Below are positions 9,942-17,813 of a stretch of DNA of 64,000 nt, piece by piece. The notes below the pieces were generated by a model. It was not told where the DNA came from and did not search any database. It was given only the letters and a program-made list of their open reading frames with translations. The DNA comes from Rhodoferax sp. Its GTDB lineage: Bacteria > Pseudomonadota > Gammaproteobacteria > Burkholderiales > Burkholderiaceae_C. Position 1 is the stretch's first letter. Every line of letters begins with the position of its first letter. The stretch lies in assembly GCF_025354435.1 (NCBI RefSeq), contig NZ_JANXMU010000045.1:1-64000 (forward strand), read 5' to 3'. A program made the translations under genes and the position numbers.

Positions 9942-10694
9942 TCAGGGTGCTTTGCCGGTGCTGGCCTTGGCTTCCATGGTGCGTTGCACCGTGCCGTTGG
10001 CCTTGAGTTGTTTGAATGCGGCCTGGGTGCGCTGCACCACGGCGGGTGGGGTGGCCAGGCTGTAGGCCATGTACAGGCCGGTGGTCAACGCGTCCAGGCT
10101 CAGCACCCGTTCCAGCCCGGCACAGTCGAAAGACGTGGCGCGGCACTGGGCCTCGGCACCGGCTTCGCTGAGCGGCACCATGTCCACTTTGCGCTTGAGT
10201 AACTGGGCAAAGTTTTCGCTGGTTTGCGCCGACATCACCAGCCGGGTAAAGCCCTGCTGCTGCAGGTACTGGTGGCGCAGGTCGTCACGCATTACGCCGA
10301 TGGTGTAGCTGCGCGCAGTGTCCAGATTGCTGGCGTGGATGTTGGCACGCTCGCGCAGCTTGTACAGGTGGTAGCGGATCTGCAGGAATTCGCCGACCCA
10401 CTGGAACTTGGGCTCGCGCTCGGGGGTGCGGGCCACCAGGTAGATCAGCACATTGGGTTCGTTCAGCGCCATGTCGTAGGCGCGGGCCCACGGGTACATG
10501 TTGAGCCGGTAGTCTTTGATGCCCGCCAGTTGCAGGGTTTTTTCCAGTACTTCGGTGGCCGGGCCGGCAATTTTCCCGTCTTGCAGGTAGACGAACGGGG
10601 TTGTCTCGGTCACCACCTGTACCGGCTGCGCCCAAGGGCTTAGCGGTAGCAGTAAGGTCCAGGCGAGGAAGCCGGTGCGCCATGCAGAGTTCAT
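9942..10694 (-). CDS. Periplasmic solute-binding protein, family 3-like (second of a pair)
   Basis: 250-aa secreted protein starting MNSAWRTGFLAWTLLLPLSPWA (Sec signal). Type-II periplasmic binding fold (VVTETTPFVYLQDGKIAGPATEVLEKTL, MYPWARAYDMAL). Clearly paralogous to the protein at 12079-12855: both have PWARAYD/E, LIY and a repeated kinase-like WVG segment. There is no ABC permease or ATPase nearby; instead a diguanylate cyclase lies between the two. A ligand-sensing role feeding the cyclase is inferred. Confidence 0.85.
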   Translation of the reverse strand: MNSAWRTGFLAWTLLLPLSPWAQPVQVVTETTPFVYLQDGKIAGPATEVLEKTLQLAGIKDYRLNMYPWARAYDMALNEPNVLIYLVARTPEREPKFQWVGEFLQIRYHLYKLRERANIHASNLDTARSYTIGVMRDDLRHQYLQQQGFTRLVMSAQTSENFAQLLKRKVDMVPLSEAGAEAQCRATSFDCAGLERVLSLDALTTGLYMAYSLATPPAVVQRTQAAFKQLKANGTVQRTMEAKASTGKAP

Positions 10695-10738
10695 GTTGGG
10701 TTCCTGTGTGGCGGATAAAAAGTTGGCCGTGCGGGCGT

Positions 10739-12088
10739 TCATGCCGCTTGCCCGTGCACCACCACCCGGTTGCGGCCCGTGCTTTTGGCCTGGTAAAGGG
10801 CGCGGTCGGCCTGGTCGAACAGGGTGTCGAACTTGTCCACCTGGGTTGGATCGAGTTGCGCCAGACCGATGCTGATGGTTACCACCGGCGCAGCTTCGGA
10901 GTTGCGGTGGGCTATTCCCAGGTCGGCCACGGCGCGCAGCAGCTGACCGGCCAACAGGGCGCCCTGGGTGGCATCGGTGGCGGGTAGCAGTACGGCAAAT
11001 TCTTCGCCGCCGATGCGTGCTACCAGGTCCCCGGCCCGGGCACTGCCTGCCCCCAGGGCCGTGGCCACAGCACGCAGGCACTGGTCGCCGCTGGCGTGGC
11101 CATAGGTGTCGTTGTAGCGCTTGAAGGAGTCGATGTCGCAGACCAGCAGGGTCAGCGGGTGGCCGGTGCGCAGGGCGCGGCGGAACTCGATCTCCTTCAT
11201 TTCGTCGAATTGGCGGCGGTTGGCGAGCCCGGTCAGCGGGTCGGTGCGGGCCAGGCTGTCCAGCCGGGTGTTGGTGTCTTCCAGCTGGCTGTTGGCGGTT
11301 TCTAGTGCGGCCGTGCGTTCGCGCACCAGTGCGGCCAGGTTGTCGCGGTGGGCCAGCAGTTCTTTTTCGTCGCGCTGTTGCTGTTCCAGGTAGTCAGACA
11401 GCGTGGTTTGCAGTTGGTTGACCCCGCCCACCAGTTGCGAGAGTTCGTCCTGCCGCGAAGGGTGGCGGTCCAGGGTCAGTAGCTGGCGCAGGTTGGCGGG
11501 GGTCAGTTGGCCCAGGTGCTGGGCGATGCGGCGCACGTGCACCGTCACCAGGCGGTTCAGCAGCAGCATGATCAGGCTGGCCAGCAGCAGGGACTGGGCG
11601 ATCTGGGTGGCCACAATTTCGGCTACTTCGCTGCGCAAGCGGGCCCATAGCACCCGCTCGTCGCCATACAGCGTTAAGGAACCCACCACCTCTTTGCTGC
11701 CCGCAAACAGCTCGTAGTCCAGCGGGCGGTTCAACACCGGTGCCAGGGTGGACGGCCGCCAGCTTTCGCGTACCCGCCGAAACACTTCCGGGGCGTGGTT
11801 GGCCGACTGCAGGGTCACCACCACCTGCCCTACCGAGGCGGCGTTGGCCATGCTGTTGAGGTGGGTCTGCAGGGAGTCGCGGTCCATCTCCCAGATGGAT
11901 TTAGACAGGGTTTGCTGGTAGACCTGCGCAATCAGCGCCATCTCGCCCGACATGCGGGCCACATTGTTTTGCCAGGCCGACCAGGTGCGCACGGCGGCCA
12001 CTACCAGCGTAAACAGCAGGCAAAACACCAGCGTGGCCAGCACGATGCGGCCACCCAAAGACGTGGGCTTGGCCGGCTTTAAAGCCAT
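10739..12088 (-). CDS. Membrane diguanylate cyclase (GGDEF)
   Basis: 449-aa protein. TM1 (about 12-36, IVLATLVFCLLFTLVVAAV), a periplasmic sensor region of about 130 residues, TM2 (about 165-182, QSLLLASLIMLLLNRLV), a HAMP-like/coiled-coil linker (QLQTTLSDYLEQQQRDEKEL) and a C-terminal GGDEF domain. The active-site motif is GGEEF; an RxxD inhibitory site (RAGD) lies five residues before it, so product inhibition is expected. It makes cyclic di-GMP from two GTP. Start codon overlaps the upstream binding-protein gene by 10 bp, indicating co-translation. Confidence 0.93.
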   Translation of the reverse strand: MALKPAKPTSLGGRIVLATLVFCLLFTLVVAAVRTWSAWQNNVARMSGEMALIAQVYQQTLSKSIWEMDRDSLQTHLNSMANAASVGQVVVTLQSANHAPEVFRRVRESWRPSTLAPVLNRPLDYELFAGSKEVVGSLTLYGDERVLWARLRSEVAEIVATQIAQSLLLASLIMLLLNRLVTVHVRRIAQHLGQLTPANLRQLLTLDRHPSRQDELSQLVGGVNQLQTTLSDYLEQQQRDEKELLAHRDNLAALVRERTAALETANSQLEDTNTRLDSLARTDPLTGLANRRQFDEMKEIEFRRALRTGHPLTLLVCDIDSFKRYNDTYGHASGDQCLRAVATALGAGSARAGDLVARIGGEEFAVLLPATDATQGALLAGQLLRAVADLGIAHRNSEAAPVVTISIGLAQLDPTQVDKFDTLFDQADRALYQAKSTGRNRVVVHGQAA

Positions 12089-12855
12089 TTCTTCTGCAAG
12101 GCATCGTAGGTGCCGTTCTTTTTGATGGCCTCCAGCCCTTTGCGGAAGCGTTCCACCATGGCATCGGGGGTTTTCAGGCCAAAAGCCATGTAGTTGCCGC
12201 CACCGCTGAGCTCGGCGATGCGCAACGCTTTGTTCAGCACCACCGCCGGGTCATCCCCCGCCTGGCGCACCATGTAGTAGGCGCCCAGTTCGTTCATTAC
12301 CCACAGGTCAACCCGGCCGAGTTTGAGCTTCTCGTAGTTCAACTCGTAGCGGGCGCTGGACTGCAGGTTGTGGCCCAGAGAAAACCCCTGTGAGGCCAGG
12401 TATTGCTCGCCAATATCTTGGTTGACCGTGCCGATCTGCAGGGGTTTGGCATCCTCCAGGCTGCTTAGGCGGATGTTGCGGCTTTTTAGCGAGAACAGAT
12501 AGAAGTCGGTGGGGGTGATCTGGCCCACCCATTTGAAGAGCTTTTCGCGGTCTTTGGAGCGGTTGATGGAGTAGATCAGCACGCTTTCAGTGGTCTGCGC
12601 CGTCTCGTAGGCGCGGGCCCAGGGCACAGACTGGAACTGCCCTTCGATATTGATTTCTTTCAGTACCGCCTGCACCACCTCGGTTCCCAGGCCGGTGATC
12701 TTGCCTTTGTCGGTGAAGTTGAACGGTGGGTACTCTTCGGTCAGGATCTTGATGGTTTCTACAGCCTGGGCCGACCAGGCACAAACCCACAAACCCATGC
12801 CTGCGGCCAGCAATGCAGCGCGGCGGGTACTTGCTCGGACGCCAAACAATGTCAT
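12079..12855 (-). CDS. Periplasmic solute-binding protein, family 3-like (first of a pair)
   Basis: 258-aa secreted protein with a Sec signal (AALLAAGMGLWVCAWSAQA). Binding-fold features: ILTEEYPPFNFTDKGKITGL, VPWARAYETAQ and a C-terminal FRKGLEAIKKNGTYDALQKKW. It heads the operon SBP / GGDEF / SBP. Family 3 binding proteins usually deliver amino acids to ABC importers, but none is present here; sensing for the diguanylate cyclase is the more economical reading. Confidence 0.88.
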   Translation of the reverse strand: MTLFGVRASTRRAALLAAGMGLWVCAWSAQAVETIKILTEEYPPFNFTDKGKITGLGTEVVQAVLKEINIEGQFQSVPWARAYETAQTTESVLIYSINRSKDREKLFKWVGQITPTDFYLFSLKSRNIRLSSLEDAKPLQIGTVNQDIGEQYLASQGFSLGHNLQSSARYELNYEKLKLGRVDLWVMNELGAYYMVRQAGDDPAVVLNKALRIAELSGGGNYMAFGLKTPDAMVERFRKGLEAIKKNGTYDALQKKWL

Positions 12856-12946
12856 TCAACTCTCCAAGGGGGGCATCTAGGCACCCTAACACGAGGATGA
12901 TTGATACATCTTATTACGTGTGGCGCATGCTACGCCGATTTCAGGC

Positions 12947-13318
12947 TCACCATTGCCCTGTTTCTACCCGGATTGCCACTTCGCAGTCGTCAAAAATCTC
13001 CAGTTTGGCGATTTTGACGCGCACGCCCAGCACGCCGGGTAACTGCATCAGCCGCTGGGCCAGTTTGCCAATCAGGCTCTCCAGCAGGTTCACGTGCTCG
13101 GCGGTGCAGTCGTCGATGATGATCTGGCGCACCTTGCGGTAGTCGAGCACGTGGTTGATGTCGTCGTCGCAGGGCTCCAGCGGCTGCGGGCCGAGGTTGA
13201 GCTCGGCATCCACCAGGATGGGCTGCGGCGCGGTTTTTTCGGATTCCAGAATCCCCAGGTTGGCATTGAAGCGCAGGCCGGAGAGTTGCAGGGTTTGGTT
13301 GCCGGAGGTGTGGGACAT
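12947..13318 (-). CDS. folB: Dihydroneopterin aldolase FolB
   Basis: 123-aa protein. Conserved FolB features: LSGLRFNANLGILESEK near the N-terminus, the substrate-anchoring Glu segment (NLLESLIGKLAQRLM) and the C-terminal VRVKIAKLEIFDDCEVAIRVE. It cleaves dihydroneopterin to 6-hydroxymethyl-dihydropterin in folate synthesis. Lies 9 bp after a pteridine-reductase-like gene on the same strand, which supports a shared pterin role. Confidence 0.88.
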   Translation of the reverse strand: MSHTSGNQTLQLSGLRFNANLGILESEKTAPQPILVDAELNLGPQPLEPCDDDINHVLDYRKVRQIIIDDCTAEHVNLLESLIGKLAQRLMQLPGVLGVRVKIAKLEIFDDCEVAIRVETGQW

Positions 13319-13327
13319 GGTGTTCTT

Positions 13328-14128
13328 TTAGGTGAGGTCCATCAGGGAAAAATCGCGCTCGAACTGCATCAAGTGCTGGCCGCCGTCTACCAGCAGGGTG
13401 GTGCCGGTGATGGACCCATTCTCCAACGCAAACTTCACCGTGGCCGCCACATCGGCGGCGGTGGACGAGCGGCCCAGCGGCGAGATCTGGTGCAGCACGG
13501 CAAACTGCTCGTCGCTGAGCATGTGGCTTTTGAGCGTCAGGCCGGGGGCCACGCCGACCACGCGCACGTGCGGGGCCAGGGCCTGCGCCAGCATGGTGTT
13601 GGCCACTTCCAGCGCGGCTTTGGACAAGGTGTAGCTGAAGAAATCGGGGTTCAGGTTCCACAGCTTCTGGTCTAGCAGATTGACCACGGCACCGCCTGCA
13701 TTGCGCGCCTGCAGGTGGCTGTGCAGGGCCTGGGCCAGCAGAATCGGCGCGCCGGTGTTGCTGCGCAGGTGCATCTCCAGCGCGGCAAAACCGAAGGTGG
13801 CGGCGCTGTCGTGCTCAAAAGTAGACGCGCAATTCACCACCGCATCCACCGCGCCAAAGTGCGCCACCACCTGGGGCAGCAGGGCGCGCACGGCGGCTTC
13901 ATCGGCCAGATCGGCTTGAAACGCATGGTGTTTTAGGCCGCTAGCGCATGTTATATCTACACAGTCAGCTACAGTTTGAATAGCATCCTGCTCGGAATGC
14001 CGGTAGTGCACGGCCACCTGCCAGCCGCCGCGCGCCAGGGCCAGGGCGATTTCGCGGCCCAGCCGTTTACCGGCGCCAGTTACCAATGCGGTACGAGCTG
14101 GGGGGGAGGGCGGGTTTGGTGGCAACAT
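13328..14128 (-). CDS. Pteridine-reductase-like SDR (FolM type) with a repeat-encoded insert
   Basis: 266-aa short-chain dehydrogenase. The cofactor motif TGAGKRLGREIA with its Arg is typical of NADPH-dependent pteridine/dihydromonapterin reductases; the catalytic YTLSK motif is present, and folB follows. Residues 48-66 (AIQTVADCVDITCASGLK) are encoded by a family A repeat at 13931-13987 read in frame. They fall between beta2 (VAVHYRHS) and beta3 (HHAFQADLAD), where relatives have a helix of variable length. The gene begins 17 bp from the likely start of the divergent methyltransferase gene. Confidence 0.85.
   Translation of the reverse strand: MLPPNPPSPPARTALVTGAGKRLGREIALALARGGWQVAVHYRHSEQDAIQTVADCVDITCASGLKHHAFQADLADEAAVRALLPQVVAHFGAVDAVVNCASTFEHDSAATFGFAALEMHLRSNTGAPILLAQALHSHLQARNAGGAVVNLLDQKLWNLNPDFFSYTLSKAALEVANTMLAQALAPHVRVVGVAPGLTLKSHMLSDEQFAVLHQISPLGRSSTAADVAATVKFALENGSITGTTLLVDGGQHLMQFERDFSLMDLT
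13931..13987 (-). repeat. Repeat family A copy 4 (inside SDR gene)
   Basis: Reverse complement begins GATGCTATTC and ends TGCGCTAGCGGCCTAAAA. Sense to the host gene and read in the frame GCT-ATT-CAA, the same frame as the other three coding copies. Confidence 0.78.
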
Positions 14129-14145
14129 TCAGAGACAATCCGGGG

Positions 14146-15246
14146 GTGGAAAAAACATCCCCCAGTTTAACGATCGCGCTCCAGACCGAGATTCGGCGGG
14201 CCATTACCTCATCCGCGGCCGACGGCTGGATTCCCTTCGACCAGTTCATGGCCCAGGCCCTGTACCACCCCGGTTTGGGTTACTACGCCAACGAGCGCCC
14301 CAAGTTCGGTAGCCAGGATGCCGACGGCAGCGACTTTGTGACCGCGCCCGAGCTGTCCGGCCTATTCGGCCAGGCCCTGGCGGCGCAGGTGGCGCAGGCG
14401 CTGCAAGTGACCGGCACCAACGAGGTATGGGAGTTTGGTGCGGGATCCGGCGCGCTGGCGCTGCAATTGCTCGAAGCCTTGGGCGACCAGGTGCAGCGCT
14501 ACTGCATCGTCGATCTGTCCGGCACGCTGCGGGCCCGCCAGCAACTGCGTCTGGCCCAGTTTGCCGATAAGGTGCAGTGGGTGACCGAGCTGCCCGCCAC
14601 GCTACAGGCCGTGGTGGTGGGCAACGAGGTGCTGGACGCGATGCCGGTGCAACTGCTGGCCCGGGTGAACGGCCAGTGGCATGAGCGCGGCGTGGCCTGG
14701 TCGGGCGAAGAGTTCGTCTGGCAAGACCGCCCCACCACCTTGCGCCCGCCCGCCGAGGTTGACGGCCCGCACGACTACCTGACCGAAGTCCACCCCCAGG
14801 CCGAGTCCTTCATTCGCACCCTGGCCGATCGGCTCACGCAGGGCGCAGCCTTCTTTTTGGACTACGGCTTCCCCGAGGCCGAGTACTACCACCCGCAGCG
14901 CAATACCGGCACCGTGATGTGCCACTACCTGCACCGGTCGGACCAAGACCCGCTGGCCCTGGTGGGGCTGAAAGACATCACCGCCCACGTCAATTTCAGT
15001 GGCATCGCCCTGGCCGGGCAAGACGCAGGCCTGGCCGTGCTGGGCTACACCAGCCAGGCGCGGTTTTTGATGAACTGCGGTTTGCTATCTAAAATGGAGC
15101 ATGCTAGCCATGCAGAACGTGCGCAAGCGCTCAAATTGATCACTGAACACGAAATGGGCGAGCTGTTCAAGGTCATCGCCTTTGGCGCAGGGCCAGAGTG
15201 GGAGCCGCTGGGTTTTACTCAGGGCGACCGGTCGCACACGCTGTAG
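14146..15246 (+). CDS. SAM-dependent methyltransferase, MidA/NDUFAF7 family
   Basis: About 366 aa from a GTG at 14146 (reads VEKTSPSLTIALQ). The in-frame ATG at 14086 would overlap the divergent SDR gene, so I prefer the GTG; no strong ribosome site decides it. Family marks: FDQFMAQALYHPGLGYYA, DFVTAPELSGLFGQALA, SAM-binding EFGAGSGALA, NEVLDAMPV, FFLDYGFPEAEYYHPQR and HEMGELFKVIAFG. Mitochondrial homologues methylate an Arg of complex I; the bacterial substrate is unclear. Confidence 0.88.
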   Translation: MEKTSPSLTIALQTEIRRAITSSAADGWIPFDQFMAQALYHPGLGYYANERPKFGSQDADGSDFVTAPELSGLFGQALAAQVAQALQVTGTNEVWEFGAGSGALALQLLEALGDQVQRYCIVDLSGTLRARQQLRLAQFADKVQWVTELPATLQAVVVGNEVLDAMPVQLLARVNGQWHERGVAWSGEEFVWQDRPTTLRPPAEVDGPHDYLTEVHPQAESFIRTLADRLTQGAAFFLDYGFPEAEYYHPQRNTGTVMCHYLHRSDQDPLALVGLKDITAHVNFSGIALAGQDAGLAVLGYTSQARFLMNCGLLSKMEHASHAERAQALKLITEHEMGELFKVIAFGAGPEWEPLGFTQGDRSHTL

Positions 15247-15248
15247 CC

Positions 15249-15443
15249 ATGTTCCGCTGGCTGTTGGTCATCTTTGTTGCCTTGTTACTCATAGACTGGT
15301 TTTCCCCGTTGCTGCAAAAGCTGGGTTTTGGCAGACTGCCTGGCGACTTGCGCTTTCGGCTGTTGGGCCGCCCCTGGTTTATTCCAATTACCACCACCCT
15401 CGTCCTCAGCCTGGTGGCAGGCCTGGTCGCTAAATTTATCTAA
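15249..15443 (+). CDS. DUF2905-type small membrane protein
   Basis: 64-aa protein starting MFRWLLVIFVALLLIDWF, with two hydrophobic segments (about 4-20 and 45-62) separated by a conserved amphipathic stretch (LGFGRLPGDLRFRLLGRP). This layout is that of DUF2905, an inner-membrane family of unknown function. It starts 2 bp after the methyltransferase stop codon, so it is probably co-translated. Confidence 0.85.
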   Translation: MFRWLLVIFVALLLIDWFSPLLQKLGFGRLPGDLRFRLLGRPWFIPITTTLVLSLVAGLVAKFI

Positions 15444-15456
15444 CGAAAAGAGCTCC

Positions 15457-16383
15457 ATGAAAGCATGTATCGATGTCGGCGGCACCAAGGTTGCCGTCAG
15501 CCTGGCTAGCGGTAACGACGATCTGCCGGTGCTGCAAGGCCGCCGCACCGAGCCCACCGCCAAAACCGGCACCAACGACGCGCTGGCGGTGCAAATCATC
15601 CGCATGGTCAATGAAACCTGCGCCGAACTGGGCGTAGACCCTGCATCGGTGCAAAACGCGGGCGTGTCGTCGGCAGGTCCGTTCATCATCAACAACGGCC
15701 TGATCGAGCTGGCTGGCCCCAACATCTGCGGCGGCATGGCCGGACCAGCGCGTGGGTTACCCAACGACTGGACCACGGCCCTGCTGGAAGCCCCGCTGGG
15801 TGCCCGCTTCGCCCGTGTGCGCATCGAGAACGACTGTGTCGCCGCGCTGGAGGCCGAACGCCACTGGGGCGCGCTGAAAGGTTTTGACCACTGTGCCTAC
15901 GTTACCTGGAGCACCGGCATCGGTGTGGGCCTGTGCGTGGATGGCAACGTGCTGCGCGGCAAAAACGGCAATGCAGGCCACGCGGGCCATATGTTTGTAA
16001 GCGACAACGACGACGCACTGTGCGGCTGCGGCAATATTGGCGACGTGGAGGGTTTGGTGGCCGGTAATTCCATTGCCCGCCGTTTCGGCCAGGAGGCGCC
16101 GGTGCTGTTCCAAGCGGCCCGCGCGGGCGATGCCGCTGCTTTGAAAATCGTTGACGACCTGTGCCGTGTGATGGGCCGCACCTTGTACAACCTGGTGGCC
16201 GTGCTGGATTTACAGCGCATTAGTATGGGTGGTAGCGTGTTTTGGCATAACCGCGAGTTTCTGCTGCCACGCCTGCAGGCCCATATTGACGGCCATTTGC
16301 CCGCATTAACCGCCGGAGCCTTGTTGGTGCCCGCCGGTTTGGCCGACAAAGTGGGCGATTACGCTGCCGTGGCATTGGCCTGA
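15457..16383 (+). CDS. ROK-family sugar kinase or regulator lacking one zinc cysteine
   Basis: 308-aa protein starting MKACIDVGGTKVAVSLA. The ATP-binding DVGGTK loop, catalytic region IENDCVAALEAERHWG and TWSTGIGVG glycine motif are present. There is no N-terminal helix-turn-helix, so kinase is more likely than repressor. The zinc-binding signature CxCGxxGCxE reads CGCGNIGDVE: the third Cys is Asp. The substrate could be glucose, N-acetylglucosamine or similar. It follows the DUF2905 gene by 13 bp and ends at a terminator at 16465-16487. Confidence 0.85.
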   Translation: MKACIDVGGTKVAVSLASGNDDLPVLQGRRTEPTAKTGTNDALAVQIIRMVNETCAELGVDPASVQNAGVSSAGPFIINNGLIELAGPNICGGMAGPARGLPNDWTTALLEAPLGARFARVRIENDCVAALEAERHWGALKGFDHCAYVTWSTGIGVGLCVDGNVLRGKNGNAGHAGHMFVSDNDDALCGCGNIGDVEGLVAGNSIARRFGQEAPVLFQAARAGDAAALKIVDDLCRVMGRTLYNLVAVLDLQRISMGGSVFWHNREFLLPRLQAHIDGHLPALTAGALLVPAGLADKVGDYAAVALA

Positions 16384-16464
16384 TCCCGGATCAGGGTGGT
16401 AAAAGGGTTGCTACTGGATTTGGTTTGGATATTTTTTGGTTTACAAGTTCTGTATGCTACAAAT

Positions 16465-16487
16465 AAAGAGCCCGTTGGGCTCTTTTT
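16465..16487 (+). terminator. Rho-independent terminator after the ROK gene
   Basis: Hairpin AAAGAGCCC-GTT-GGGCTCTTT followed by T residues, about 80 bp after the stop codon. Confidence 0.9.
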
Positions 16488-16523
16488 AATGCCTCAGATC
16501 CAGTAACTGTTTATTTTGGGGTC

Positions 16524-16529
16524 TATAAT
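16524..16529 (+). promoter_or_regulatory. Candidate -10 element of the H-NS-like gene
   Basis: Perfect TATAAT in an AT-rich stretch 43 bp before the start codon. No good TTGACA-like -35 at standard spacing; upstream curvature or activation may compensate. Confidence 0.5.
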
Positions 16530-16571
16530 ATAGTTTCTCAGTCATATTTCTAGACATATCCGGACGCCAAA

Positions 16572-16859
16572 ATGCCAACCTACAAAGAACTTCTCGAACA
16601 ACGCGCACTCTTAGAGCAGCAAATCAAGCAAGCCCACACGCTGGAAAATGCCGATGCCATCGAAAAAGTAAAAGCATTGGTAGCTGATTTTGGTTTGACC
16701 GCCGATGATATTTTTGGCGCAGGCAAAACCCGCACCAAGGCAGTGGCCAAAGTGGCACCCAAGTTCCGCAATCCCCTCACCGGCGATACCTGGACCGGCC
16801 GTGGCAAACCACCAAAGTGGATTCAAAACCTGGACCGCGACCAGTTTCTGATTGCCTGA
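16572..16859 (+). CDS. H-NS-like nucleoid-associated protein
   Basis: 95-aa protein. The N-terminal half is a coiled-coil oligomerisation region (YKELLEQRALLEQQIKQAH). The C-terminal half has the DNA-binding core FRNPLTGDTWTGRGKPPKWI, the proteobacterial H-NS signature. It binds AT-rich DNA and silences transcription. Monocistronic, with its own promoter-like TATAAT and a terminator at 16906-16935. Confidence 0.93.
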   Translation: MPTYKELLEQRALLEQQIKQAHTLENADAIEKVKALVADFGLTADDIFGAGKTRTKAVAKVAPKFRNPLTGDTWTGRGKPPKWIQNLDRDQFLIA

Positions 16860-16905
16860 ACGCCATTCTCTACCGCTTGCATAGCGCAGGCCGTAGAAGA
16901 TATTC

Positions 16906-16935
16906 AAAAAGCCCGGTCGGTTGACTGGGCTTTTT
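16906..16935 (+). terminator. Rho-independent terminator after the H-NS-like gene
   Basis: Arms AAAAAGCCC and GGGCTTTTT, extended inward by GTC/GAC; GGTT loop; T-run. The rest of 16860-17116 shows nothing recognisable. Confidence 0.9.
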
Positions 16936-17116
16936 GCATTGTGTGGCCTGGTATGGAAAATGGGCGTATGCATGTGGAGATGCCGCGCATCAATCCCACG
17001 CTGTTTTGGCATCAATAGCCCAGCCCGTTTGCGATAAGCTGTAATGCGGCTACGACATAGCTGTGGTTTCTACGTATCCACCCCATAAATGCCCCTCATT
17101 ATTCTCGGGAAATACG

Positions 17117-17800
17117 ATGCAACAACTTTACATTGGCAATAAAAATTATTCATCTTGGTCCATGCGGCCTTGGGTGTTGTTAACGCAGTTTGGTATTGCG
17201 TTTGAAGAAATTTATGTCCGGTTTGATTCCTTTGACGCCCATTCGCAGTTCAAAGCCACGGTGAATGCGGTGAGTCCGGTCGGCAAAGTACCGGTATGGG
17301 TGGATGGCACGCTGGCGGTATGGGACACATTGGCCATAGCCGAAACCCTGGCTGAGCAATACCCCGGTAAAAACCTGTGGCCACGCGATCCCCATGCCCG
17401 CGCCCGGGCCCGCAGCGTGTGCGCCGAAATGCACTCCGGCTTTGGTGCCCTGCGCAGCCATTGCCCGATGAACATCGAAGCCCAGCTGCCGCTGGTGGGG
17501 CAATTGGCCTGGCGCGACCAGCCCGCGGTGCGCGCCGACGTGGCCCGCTTGGTCGCCCTGTGGTCCGAGCTGCTGCAAACCCACCGCGGCCCCATGCTGT
17601 TTGGCGACTTCAGCATTGCTGACGCGTTTTTCGCGCCGATCTGCATGCGTTTGAACACCTATGCGCTGCCACTGCCCGCCGCTGCCCAAGCCTATGTAGA
17701 CCGTGTGACGGCGCTGCCCAGCGTGCAGGCATGGATCAAGGACGCCCTGGCCGAGCAGGACTTCCTCGACTTCGAGGAACCGTACCGCGTGGCGCGCTAG
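17117..17800 (+). CDS. Glutathione S-transferase family protein
   Basis: 227-aa protein starting MQQLYIGNKNYSSWSMRPWVLL. The SSWS/MRPW segment holds the Ser expected to activate glutathione; the thioredoxin-like N-domain continues with the VSPVGKVPVWVDG cis-Pro motif. The C-terminal domain is all helical (FGDFSIADAFFAPICMRLNTYAL). Substrate unknown. It lies 13 bp upstream of cca on the same strand. Confidence 0.9.
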   Translation: MQQLYIGNKNYSSWSMRPWVLLTQFGIAFEEIYVRFDSFDAHSQFKATVNAVSPVGKVPVWVDGTLAVWDTLAIAETLAEQYPGKNLWPRDPHARARARSVCAEMHSGFGALRSHCPMNIEAQLPLVGQLAWRDQPAVRADVARLVALWSELLQTHRGPMLFGDFSIADAFFAPICMRLNTYALPLPAAAQAYVDRVTALPSVQAWIKDALAEQDFLDFEEPYRVAR

Positions 17801-17813
17801 CTAAACTGGGGAG

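Noticed and set aside
15076-15135. Possible family A repeat in the MidA methyltransferase gene (TTTGCTATCTAAAATGG)
   Set aside because: The encoded GLLSKMEHA and HEMGELFK surroundings fit what I recall of the family in related genera, and the palindrome core is missing; similarity is probably chance.
16384-16464. Small ORF between the ROK gene and its terminator
   Set aside because: No start with a ribosome site and no coding pattern; looks like untranslated sequence.
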